Positions 1 through 8,929 of a DNA stretch of 64,000 nt are shown here, piece by piece. Under the pieces are notes generated by a model. The model had not been told where the DNA came from, ran no database searches, and worked only from the letters and a program-made list of their open reading frames with translations. Source of the DNA: Dermacentor variabilis (lineage: Eukaryota > Arthropoda > Arachnida > Ixodida > Ixodidae); the NCBI RefSeq assembly GCF_050947875.1, contig NC_134568.1, positions 254,517,778-254,581,777 on the forward strand. The letters run 5' to 3'. How positions within the stretch are numbered: the stretch's first letter is position 1; each line of letters begins with the position of its first letter. The translations under genes were made by a program, and so were the position numbers.

Positions 1-481
1 TAAAAGAAAAAAAAAATGATATGCTACAACTGTTCGTAAAAGCATGTGTCAGGCAATCGTGTTGCTGGACATATTATTAGCGAAAGTATACTAGCCTGCC
101 AGAAATAGCTCTTACGAACAAAGAACTTTCTGAATGCAGGCCAAGCGGCCGAATGAACAAAGCTTTTCATCCGTATGCGCTGTTTGCCATTGGCAAGTCT
201 GTAAGTTACGTTACAATACTGTAAATACAACTGGTGACCTAACTCTGCGAGCGCTTGTGAATATCATTATGGAACACCTGGTATCATGATTTGAACTGCA
301 TGAACCACTTGGATCCCTTTTCTAAAAAAAAAAAAGAAAAAAACTCACAGCCCAAGCACTCCGTACAGATGGTTAACCAGCGAAGCTGAAACGTGCCGCC
401 CCGCTGTTTATCACTTCGTATATCCCGACGGTTCATTAAAGTATCTTTTTTTCAATTATTGGTTACGCCTTCGTGTTTCAG

Positions 482-515
482 AATTAATTAATTAATTAAT
501 TAATTAATTAATTAA
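482..515. repeat. (AATT)n microsatellite
   Basis: About eight uninterrupted copies of the tetranucleotide aatt, read directly. Confidence 0.95.
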
Positions 516-1185
516 GCATGACTACCGCGGGAGCAGTGGTACGAGCGCGTTCGCGCGGTAGCGCCGAGGGCCGCCAACGAGCCAGCTGCGGAAGAAGACG
601 ACGACGCTGGAGTCAATGCTGATGATGATAGTCTTTTTTCTACACGCGTACAGGATAGTGGGGAAAGTAGCCGTTAACAGCTTCGCTGTAAAAAAACAAA
701 ACCTTTAAGTTCTCCGTAAAGAGTGGCTGAATTCACAAAGCCTTTCGATCCTATATGTGCTATTTGCCATTTGCCGGCAGCTTTCTCCAATTATTGTCCA
801 GCGTCAGGATTGGCTGAAATTTTCTCCCGCGAACAATTTTAGCGTGAGAGCTTTTTCTGAATACGGGCGCGCAGATTTACAAACTGTCTCGTACGTCGTC
901 CAATCCAGGGCTTTGATATCCATAAGTGATGTTGTGTCACGGAGTAACTCTAGAGTGTATTCCTCATTTTCAATTTTAGTTTTGGCCTTAAACACCATCC
1001 TGCAGTAAATTCTCACGTAGTTAAGATGTTCGTGCCCAAACGCCCACTCACTTCCGCATGGAATGAGCGAACTCGCATTTCTGTACATTTGAAATCGCCG
1101 CGCTAGGCGCTGACATCCGAGCCCGACAAGTGGCGCCGCGGTGGTGCATATCGCGCCCTCGCTCCGTTTTCAGCTTGCACGACTT

Positions 1186-1206
1186 CCCCCCCCCCCCCCC
1201 CCCCCC
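1186..1206. repeat. Poly-C homopolymer
   Basis: An uninterrupted run of 21 C residues. The exact length is prone to sequencing error. Confidence 0.9.
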
Positions 1207-2049
1207 GGCTGCGCTATTCGTTGCAGCATCCTCTGACGGCATCGCGCGTTTCCAAAAAAACACGTTTCTCCTCTCCTTTTTATCTTCTCTATAATCTCTG
1301 CTTTGTGCGCGCGTCTTCGCTCGACCTTATCTCAGCCGCCCCCCGAGGCGCATGTTATTCGGTCTCATCTCGTCCACCCCTTCATCCCATTCAGCGATGC
1401 CCTGTTCCGCGCTTGTGCACCCGACCGTGCCAGGGAGGTCCTTCGTTCTCTTCCCGTACGAGGGCGAAGGGTGTGGACCCGGTCGCGCCAGCCAGGTATA
1501 GAAGCCCACTAACATTTCAGCTGTTCTCGGAGCGGAGATAAAGCGAGATTCAAACGGTTCGCCGCCCGTCTATAAAGCCCCTGCTATATAGCGTCTAAGC
1601 AAAAACCCACTTACCAATGGGTGCCAGTCAGCGCGGGTATGCAACGGGCTCCTAAAAAGGCGAAGCCAAATCATCTCGTGTTCAGCGGATCGCTTCTGTA
1701 GTGCTGCGCGCGCAGAATGATTTATGAACGAGAAAGGTTGGCTGTTGTGCGTGCGATGCAGACTCGCGTGGTCGCATAATGGCGCGCTTCCACGCGCCGC
1801 TGTTCACTCTGCGCCGCAGGATGGAGCATGAAAACGCGAGCGCGAGATGAGGGCCAAGATCTACGGCCGTAACGGTGATGAATGAATCTAATCGCTCTTC
1901 TACGCAGACAGATTTGAGCTTGTCCGCGTCATATGCGCACACGCCAGGAACAAGCATTTATACAGGAGCGTGTGTAGTCGAACCTAGCGCGCTGGTATAC
2001 TTTCTGCGGGGCATGCTTATTGAACATTTAGTTTTTACTGCGATAGCAG

Positions 2050-2686
2050 TTATTGGGGGCGAGAACTTACGTATTCGCCATCTGTCGGAAGAGCCTCGCT
2101 TGCGTAGTATGAGGGATAACGTGGCGCGCTCCTGATAGGTTTGGCTGTCGGCGCTCAATAAAAACACCACGCGGGACAATCCTGTAAGTACTCTCCGAAC
2201 GAAGGAAGTGTTTACTGTCAAAATAATAATCTCGGGCAAACAGAATGCAGAGAATGGTTTACAAACACTATCTATTTACCGAATGCGTACAGTGAACGCC
2301 CACTGCGCGCGGTCGCCGCGATCGAGCCCCACGAAACGGCTTCTTGCACAAAAGGTCGGCTGTCGCTGAGAGCAAACTATGTGAAATATGTTCTTATAGT
2401 GGGCTGTCTGTATAAGGAAGTGGAGCATAACAGAATGAAGCCTCAGTGCAGCGGCCGCACGGGTTCGCGGACCGACTGCGCGTCTGCATGCATGTCCACG
2501 CACAAAGTTTGCTTTCGCTGCGAGCGCATTTTCACACTGTGCCGTCTTAGAATATGACCATGTGACAGAACGCAAGCAACCATTGTTGCGTGGACACTAT
2601 CAGAGCTGTTCAAAAATAATTTCGTTATAACTACAGGGAGACGTCAACGACGGCGACTTGTGATGCCCCGTCGCGACAATTAAATC
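2050..2686 (+). repeat. Unclassified dispersed repeat A, copy 1
   Basis: This segment aligns by eye over its whole length with 32592-33240. Shared landmarks are a block ending in agtatgagggat near the 5' side, tgcgcgcg in the middle, and ccgtcgcgac at the 3' end. The two copies differ by many substitutions and small indels, so the family is old. No terminal inverted repeats, tRNA-like boxes or coding potential were found. It may be a SINE-like or MITE-like tick repeat; the class is unknown. Confidence 0.7.
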
Positions 2687-2942
2687 TTTTGCAGCGAAGC
2701 TGTTTATGCGGACCCTGCGCCGTCGTTGTCAGACTTCGATAAAACTATAATCACCAGCAATGGCTCGAGTGTCGTCCTCTTCTTCCACAGCTGACTCGTT
2801 GGCGCCGCTCGGCACTATCGCGCTCGTGCCGCTGCTTCCGCGGTCGTATGGCTCCGTTGCCACTCGTCAATACCAGTGAGTGAGTGAGTGAAACAACTTT
2901 ATTTGGTCCACTATAGACGTAAGCAAACTCAACGTCACCTGG

Positions 2943-3947
2943 CTAGGCCCACTCGGGGACTATCAGGTGAAACCTGACGGCCCCCTCGCGAGCCCTCTGG
3001 ACTGCCAGGATTTGAGAGGTCTGATCCTGGGCCCTAATTAGCTTCATCATTTCCTCTTGGGTGAAAGGGGGACCGGCAGAGGCGCAGCCCCACAGGACAT
3101 GTTCCAAGTCCGCATAATCACCACACAGAGGGCAGTCCGGACTTGGGAACCGTTCGGGGTACATTGTGTGCAGCGCCGCAGGGCTCGGGTAAGTGCTTGT
3201 TTGCAGAAGTCTGAGAGTGACTGGCTGGGCCCTGCACAGCGAGGAGTGCGGCAAAGGCAGGAGTCTTCTTGACAGATAATTATGTTTGCAAATTTCGTTG
3301 TACGAGCAGAGAGACTCGGGTCGCCCACGAGCGGACGCGTTACCCAGCGCACGGTCAGTCAAACCTCGTGCAGCCGAGTTCGCCTCCTCGTTGGGGTTGA
3401 TCGAGGCACCCTCAATGGTTCCAAGGTGCGCAGGGAACCAGGCCAAAGAGTGATGTTTCATGTCTTTAGCACTTTGGATGATACGTAGGGCCTGGGAAGC
3501 CACCATTACCATCTGAAAGGCCCTGACAGCGGCCTTGGAATCTGAATAAATCGTGTCATGTACACTGTCCGCCAATGCAAGAGCAATAGCAACCTGCTCT
3601 GCAAAGCTGGAATTAGAAGTGCGGATGGTAGCGCAGCTAAGGATTTTAGAATCACAGTCGATGACCACTGAGGAGAAGGCCTCTTCTTGAACGTACGAAG
3701 CAGCGTCTACGAAGCATGTTCGGTCCTTGTTCAAGCGGGCACTGGCGAGCAGAGCTTTACCCCTAGCTCGTCTTCGTCCTTCGTTGTAGGTGGGATGCAT
3801 ATTGCGTGGCATCCGGTTTATGTAAATCTTGGATCTTACGTCGTTGGGCAGCTTCACAGCGTCGAGACTGACGACCGTGGGGTTACGTCCCAGCTTGCCA
3901 AGTATGGCCCGGCCCGCTGGGGTACCGGAGAGTCTGACAAACTGCAA
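2943..3947 (-). pseudogene. LINE RNase H and C-terminal zinc motif
   Basis: About 334 residues that continue the LINE ORF2 in a different frame from the RT. An RNase H fold, which removes RNA from the hybrid, spans about residues 75-200: VDAAS carries the first Asp, FAEQVAIALAL the Glu, and IYSDSKAA another Asp. The usual GNE.AH block near the end is degraded to NPNEEANSAA. The C-terminus has CPLCGDYADLEHVLWGC, the Cys-Cys-His-Cys motif often found at the end of LINE ORF2. The frameshift relative to RT makes this a pseudogene. Confidence 0.85.
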
Positions 3948-3952
3948 AATTC

Positions 3953-4732
3953 TTAGGCTTCAACGATTTCTTCGAACGTGTTGTGTATTCCCAAATTGAG
4001 GAGGTCTTTTGTGTGCGTTCGGATGGGAAGACCGAGGGCAAGCTTGAAGACTCTTCTGATTAGGGCATTGATCTTGTTGCGCTCCGATACGAGCCAGTTG
4101 TGCATAGCCCCTGAATAAGCGAGGTGGCATAGCACGAAGGCGTGGATAATCCGGTTCAGATTGTCTTCCCTGATTCCGCGGTACCTGTTGGCGATTCTTC
4201 GGATCAGGCCGAGGGCGCTTTCGGTCGTGTAACAAATGCGTTTGAGGGCGGCTCCATTGGCCCTGTTCGACTCGATAAACATTCCTAGGACCCTGATAGT
4301 GTCTACCCGCGGTACTGGGGACCCCTTACCGGTGAATAACGTAATGTGGCTGTCTGTTGCTGGCTTCCAGGACCGATGAGAACCGCCTCTGGGCCTCTTC
4401 TTGTAGAGCAAGAGCTCGGATTTAGCGGGCGAGCACCTTAGCCCGGTGGGGATAAGATACTGCTCCGTCACATCGATGGCCTCTTGCAAAGCACCCTCGA
4501 CCTGACCCTCACATCCGCTGGAGCACCAGATGGTGATGTCATCCGCGTAGATCGTGTGGTTAATGTTCGGGATTTTGTTCAAGGCCCTCGACAGGTTGAT
4601 CAGGGAGATGTTGAACAGCGTCGGGGAGATCACCACCTCCTGAAGTGTTCCCTTTGGCCCAAGCTGAATATCGTGGGTCAAAAACTCGTCAATCTTGAGT
4701 CTAGTGGACCTCGAGGAAAGGAAGGAGCGCAC
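3953..4732 (-). pseudogene. LINE reverse transcriptase fragment
   Basis: About 259 residues of the C-terminal half of a LINE reverse transcriptase, which copies the element RNA at a nicked target. The catalytic YADD box lies in IYADDITIW near residue 65, preceded by the SPTLFNISL segment that normally follows the PQGSVLSP motif; here PQGSV is altered to LQEVV. The thumb region with RVLGMFIES follows. The first Met is internal and not a true start; RT-like sequence continues a little upstream (TNVGKRAYNVV) before homology stops near 4756. Its frame ends near 3953 and the protein resumes in another frame. Confidence 0.85.
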
Positions 4733-4780
4733 GACATTGTACGCCCGTTTGCCGACGTTCGTAGAGCCTCACGTCATCGT

Positions 4781-5539
4781 TGTTGCGTTTCGCCTGCGAC
4801 ACGTGGTTTTGCCGGCGCGACTGCGGCGGGGCGGCAGACATTTTGGCCCGATCGTCGTCGCCGCAACGCTCATCGGCAGGTGTTTCCAGGCGCGACTGCG
4901 GCGATGCGACCGCAAAGGATCACCCTCGCATTCCAGTCATTGTGCCGGAACCAGGCGCTGCGAAAGCAGGGATCATCCTCTCATTACAGTCATTGTGCCC
5001 GACCGGCAGCGCTACAACAGGGTGCTACGAGATCGTGCTCGACATGGTGCTACGGCGTCGCTACAACAGGGTGCTACGAGATCGTGCTCGACATGGTGCT
5101 ACGGCATCGCTACAACAGGGTGCTACGAGATCGTGCTCGACATGGTGCTACGGCAGCGCTACGACAGTGTGCGTCACCATTAGCCCATTGTACATTCACG
5201 TGCTCGTCTTTTGAGGGGTTCCTTCTTGCCCTCAACTGCGAGAGTATAAAAACAGCTGCCCCGGACGCCAAAAGGAGGGCTCCGATTTCTTCTGTTGAGT
5301 GAAGTGCTCTCCCGTCTCTCTACTTCGGTCAAACCTGACCGCCAACTCTTTGCGATGTTAAAATAAACAAGTTGTTTCGTTGTTACCAGTCGACTCATGC
5401 TTTGCCGGGACCTTCGGATGCTTCCAGTTGTACCCCAGGCCGCCAGGCCAACGCTACCCTTGGGGCTTGCGACCCAGGTACAACCACGGGCGTCAGCGCC
5501 GAGTTCCCAACAGATCGTACCAGCGGTGCGATCAAAACA
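4781..5539 (+). repeat. Gypsy-1 5' LTR
   Basis: The 759-bp LTR starts tgttgcg and ends atcaaaaca. U3 carries three copies of a 49-bp minisatellite starting at 5011, 5060 and 5109 plus a partial copy. A TATA box is at 5245-5252 and a polyadenylation signal aataaa at 5362-5367, which places the R region roughly between 5275 and 5390. The Gypsy-2 LTR is about 134 bp longer because it has different minisatellite arrays in U3. Confidence 0.93.
5245..5252 (+). promoter_or_regulatory. TATA box of the Gypsy-1 5' LTR
   Basis: The sequence tataaaaa lies in the LTR about 110 bp upstream of the aataaa signal, the arrangement expected for U3/R. The same box is present in the 3' LTR (11318-11325) and on the minus strand in both Gypsy-2 LTRs (29805-29812 and 23625-23632). 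Confidence 0.75.
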
Positions 5540-5893
5540 TCTGGTTGGCAGCGGTGAGATCGCCTGCGACTTCAAACAACTGTCTGCCAGCGGTGAGATC
5601 GCGACAACGGAGGCCAGCAGCGAAGAGATGCAGTTGACTGTATGCTGAGCAGCTCATCGACGATCCGGGAGCAGTGCAACGAGCCCTGTGTGATGACTGG
5701 TTGCCTGCAGCGGAACGACTGCGCGGAACTCTTGACTGCGAGGTTTGGTGAGTGCGGGACTTTCTTCTTCTGAGCTTTGCCAGGCTTTTGTTAGTGTCAG
5801 AAACAGAGCTGGTAATTGTGGTTGTCGTTGCTGCCGGGTTAGTTTGCGGCAAGACAATAGTAAGCAGTAGAGAAAGCAGCATTCAGAGCAGCC
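5540..5893 (+). other. Gypsy-1 leader with candidate primer-binding site
   Basis: The internal region begins tctggttggcagcggtg just after the LTR. A TGG two bases inside the LTR edge is the usual position of a tRNA primer-binding site. The motif cagcggtgagatcgc occurs twice, at 5549-5563 and 5588-5602, and a near copy (cagcggtgcgatc) sits at the end of the LTR at 5521-5533. I could not assign the priming tRNA. The leader otherwise has no convincing reading frame before the gag ATG. Confidence 0.55.
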
Positions 5894-8800
5894 ATGGATT
5901 TGAAGTCGTTGCGCAAACCGAAATTGTTGGAGCTTGCAAGAGAGTTGGGTCTGGATGTCTCGGACAAACTCAGAAAACCAGAACTGATAAAGGCTATTCT
6001 TGAGTTAGAGGCTGAGGATGACGAGCTGTCGGAATGCCTTGAGACCATTGAAGAGAGGGAGAATGCAAAAAGACAGGAGCGCGAACTTAAAGAGCAAAAA
6101 GAAAAAGAAGAGCGCGAACTTAAAGAACAAAAAGAAAAACAAGAGCGTGACCGTCAACACGCTTTGGAAATGAAGCGTCTTGAGGTAGAGATGGAACGCG
6201 CTCGTAATGGAAGTCAGGCACACGGTGCAGGAGAACGCGTATTGTTCAAAATGACTGACCTGATGCGGCCGTTTAAGCTTGGAGAGGACATTGGTTTGTT
6301 CCTGGTTAACTTTGAGCGAACGTGCGAGAAGCAGGGGTTCTCTCGGGAAACGTGGCCACAGCGCTTGCTCACTTTGTTACCCGGCGAGGCGGCCGACGTA
6401 GTCGCTCGCTTGGATAGAGAGGAGGCAGAGGATTTCGACAAAGTAAAATCGAGTCTGCTAAAAAAGTACCGGCTGTCTGCGGAGGCGTTCCGTCGGAAGT
6501 TTCGGGAAAATGAGAAAGGCAAAAGTGAGTCATATACAGAGTTTGCGTATAGGCTTATGTCGAACATGCAGGAGTGGCTCAAAGAAGAGAAAGCGTTTGG
6601 TGACCACGATAAAGTTCTGCAGTGTTTCGGGCTAGAACAGTTTTATAGTCGGTTACCGGAGAACGTGCGATACTGGGTCTTGGATAGGCCAGACGTTTGT
6701 ACGGTGGCTAAAGCCGCTGAGCTAGCCGAGGAGTTTGTGACGCGTCGGGCTCGCGGAGCTAAGGACGGTCAAAAGGGTGAATTTGGCTCGAAGTTTGAGA
6801 GGCCGAAGTTCACACCCATGAGAGCAAAGGGGAACACGCGTAGTGCGGATGCGAGTGGAAGCAGTGCGACCGAACCTAAGGAGACGGCGGCAGCCGAAGC
6901 CGAACGCAGAAAGCGGTTCGAGATGAGGCAAGCGCGCGTTTGTTATACGTGCCAGAAGCCGGGTCACTTTTCGGCGCAGTGTCCGGAAACAACACCAAAA
7001 GTTGTGTTTTTTTCAATAGGCAGCACTGACGAGAACATGAAGCTTCTCGAGCCTTACATGCGAGACCTCCTCGTGAACGGGAAAGAGTGCCGAGTGCTTC
7101 GCGATTCCGCAGCTACGATGGATGTAGTTCACCCGTCTTATGTAGAACCCCATATGTTCACGGGCGAGTGCGCATGGATCAAGCAAGCCGTGGAAGCTCA
7201 TAGCGTGTGTCTGCCGGTAGCAAAAGTGCTTATTGAAGGACCTTTCGGAGCGCTTGAGACGGAGGCGGCAGTGTCATCTATGCTGCCACCCCAGTACCCG
7301 TACCTATTTTCAAACAGGTCCGATCACCTCCTGCGCGAGAAGGGGCTTTTGTTTGGTGAAGCTAGTGTTCTGGCCTTAACCAGATCGAAGGTTCGGGAGC
7401 TCGCTGCAAAGGCGGTAGTTGCGGGGCCGACGTTATCAAACAACGAAAAAGGGTCAGAGGCGCAGCAAGCTGATATTCAGAGCACGCCCGAACAGAATAA
7501 AATTGAGTCTGTAGCGTTGAAGGCGCCAGATACTGGAGAGGAAAATCCCGATTCGGGAAAGTTAGAAGAGCTATCTACTGATTTGCTCATCGCGCCTACG
7601 TCAGACGGACTTGATAGGTTGCTAAAAGTCAGCCGGTCGGCTTTGATAGCCGAGCAAAAAAAGGATGGCAGCCTGGAAAACGTGCGCTGCAATGTCAAAG
7701 AAGGTATCGCCAGGAAAACTGCGCGTTTTGTGGAAAGAGGTGGAGTCCTGTACCGGAAGTATCTAGACCGCAGAGGAGTGGAGTTCGATCAGCTGATCGT
7801 TCCTCAATGCTATCGTCAGGATCTGTTGCGCTTGTCGCATGGGGGTTCGTGGTCCGGACACCTAGGAGTTAAGAAAACTAAGGACCGTCTCTTGCAAGAG
7901 TACTATTGGCCAGGGTGTTTTCGGGACGCAGACCATTTCGTGAGGACATGTGACACTTGTCAGCGGGTGGGCAAACCAGGGGACAAATCGAGGGCGCCGT
8001 TGAAATTGGTACCTATCATTACGGAGCCTTTTAGACGGCTCGTTATTGATACAGTGGGACCTCTGCCGGTAACAGCCACGGGGTACAGACACATTTTGAC
8101 TGTGATCTGCCCAGCGACAAAGTTCCCTGAAGCAGTGCCGCTTAAAGAACTCAGCTCAGTTGAGATAGTTAATGCACTACTGTCCATATTTGCGCGAGTT
8201 GGTTTTCCTGCGGAAATCCAATCAGATCAGGGCACAGTGTTTACTAGCGCTTTGACGACAACTTTTCTCGAAAGGTGTGGGGTAAAGCTGTTACACAGCT
8301 CAGTGTACCACCCACAGTCGAATTCCGTTGAGAAGCTCCACTCCGTCATGAAGCGCGTGTTGAGAGCGTTGTGTTTTGAACATCGAACTGACTGGGAGCT
8401 GTGTCTGCCTGGGGTGATGTTTGCTTTAAGGACCGCGCCGCATGCGGCTACGGGGTTTTCGCCAGCTGAACTGGTGTACGGTCGCTCGCTTCGGTCTCCG
8501 CTTCGCATGCTTCGAGAATCATGGGAAGGCAGGGGCGACGACCCAGTCGTGGTGGAGTACGTGCTTAAGCTCCTCGAACGCTTAAGAAGGGCACAGGAGT
8601 TGTCAGGTGAAGCAATGACAAAGGCCCAGCAGAGGGCCAAGGTTTATTATGATCGGACAGCCAGGGCCCGTCGTTTTGAGGTTGGCGATGAGGTCATGAT
8701 ATTGCGCACATCGCTAAACAACAAACTAGACGTGCAGTGGGAGGGCCCAGCACGAATTGTTCAGAAACTGTCGGACGTTAACTACGTGGTAAGTCTGCCA

Positions 8801-8899
8801 GGAAAGCGGAAAGCACAGCAAGTTTACCACTGTAATCTGCTCAAACCTTATAGACAAAGGGAAGCAGTGGTGTGCATGATGGTAAACGTTCCTGAATAG
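5894..8899 (+). CDS. Gypsy-1 gag, protease-like region and integrase polyprotein
   Basis: A 1,001-residue reading frame starting at ATG in context gccATGG. Residues 1-45 resemble a SAP motif (LRKPKLLELARELGLDVS), followed by a Lys/Glu-rich coiled coil (about 50-105). Residues about 120-290 form a capsid-like region whose end (LPENVRYWVLDRPD) resembles the SCAN fold. A CCHC knuckle CYTCQKPGHFSAQC is at 350-363. RDSAATMDVV at 403-412 is the only protease-like motif, with DSA in place of DT/SG. Integrase follows: zinc-binding H649/H656 with C686 and C689, catalytic D719, D778 and E813, then a GPY/F-like module (VQWEGPARIV). The frame ends in TAG where the sister copy reads Glu, so RT is cut off. 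Confidence 0.9.
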   Translation: MDLKSLRKPKLLELARELGLDVSDKLRKPELIKAILELEAEDDELSECLETIEERENAKRQERELKEQKEKEERELKEQKEKQERDRQHALEMKRLEVEMERARNGSQAHGAGERVLFKMTDLMRPFKLGEDIGLFLVNFERTCEKQGFSRETWPQRLLTLLPGEAADVVARLDREEAEDFDKVKSSLLKKYRLSAEAFRRKFRENEKGKSESYTEFAYRLMSNMQEWLKEEKAFGDHDKVLQCFGLEQFYSRLPENVRYWVLDRPDVCTVAKAAELAEEFVTRRARGAKDGQKGEFGSKFERPKFTPMRAKGNTRSADASGSSATEPKETAAAEAERRKRFEMRQARVCYTCQKPGHFSAQCPETTPKVVFFSIGSTDENMKLLEPYMRDLLVNGKECRVLRDSAATMDVVHPSYVEPHMFTGECAWIKQAVEAHSVCLPVAKVLIEGPFGALETEAAVSSMLPPQYPYLFSNRSDHLLREKGLLFGEASVLALTRSKVRELAAKAVVAGPTLSNNEKGSEAQQADIQSTPEQNKIESVALKAPDTGEENPDSGKLEELSTDLLIAPTSDGLDRLLKVSRSALIAEQKKDGSLENVRCNVKEGIARKTARFVERGGVLYRKYLDRRGVEFDQLIVPQCYRQDLLRLSHGGSWSGHLGVKKTKDRLLQEYYWPGCFRDADHFVRTCDTCQRVGKPGDKSRAPLKLVPIITEPFRRLVIDTVGPLPVTATGYRHILTVICPATKFPEAVPLKELSSVEIVNALLSIFARVGFPAEIQSDQGTVFTSALTTTFLERCGVKLLHSSVYHPQSNSVEKLHSVMKRVLRALCFEHRTDWELCLPGVMFALRTAPHAATGFSPAELVYGRSLRSPLRMLRESWEGRGDDPVVVEYVLKLLERLRRAQELSGEAMTKAQQRAKVYYDRTARARRFEVGDEVMILRTSLNNKLDVQWEGPARIVQKLSDVNYVVSLPGKRKAQQVYHCNLLKPYRQREAVVCMMVNVPE

Positions 8900-8929
8900 C
8901 TTCCGGTCGAGCTTCCGGGACTAGGCTCA

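Larger units (their letters stand above)
1..2049. other. Region without a recognisable gene
   Basis: No open reading frame here resembles a known protein. The stretch contains an AATT repeat, a C homopolymer and, near 670-690, a short motif (ttaacagcttcgctgtaaa) that recurs near 52630 and, inverted, near 2695 and 11855, so parts are probably old dispersed repeats. Frames near 1221-1541 are open only because the DNA is GC-rich. Confidence 0.5.
2873..4756 (-). mobile_element. 5'-truncated I-type LINE with RNase H
   Basis: A non-LTR retrotransposon fragment read on the minus strand. From its 5' side it encodes the second half of a reverse transcriptase, a linker, an RNase H domain and a C-terminal Cys/His motif, and it ends in an AATAAA-like signal and a tail of about four actc units at 2873-2892. 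RNase H downstream of RT is typical of the I superclade. The 5' part of RT and the endonuclease are missing, as expected from incomplete reverse transcription. A frameshift near 3950 separates the RT and RNase H frames, so this copy is dead. Its 5' edge abuts the Gypsy-1 insertion. Confidence 0.85.
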
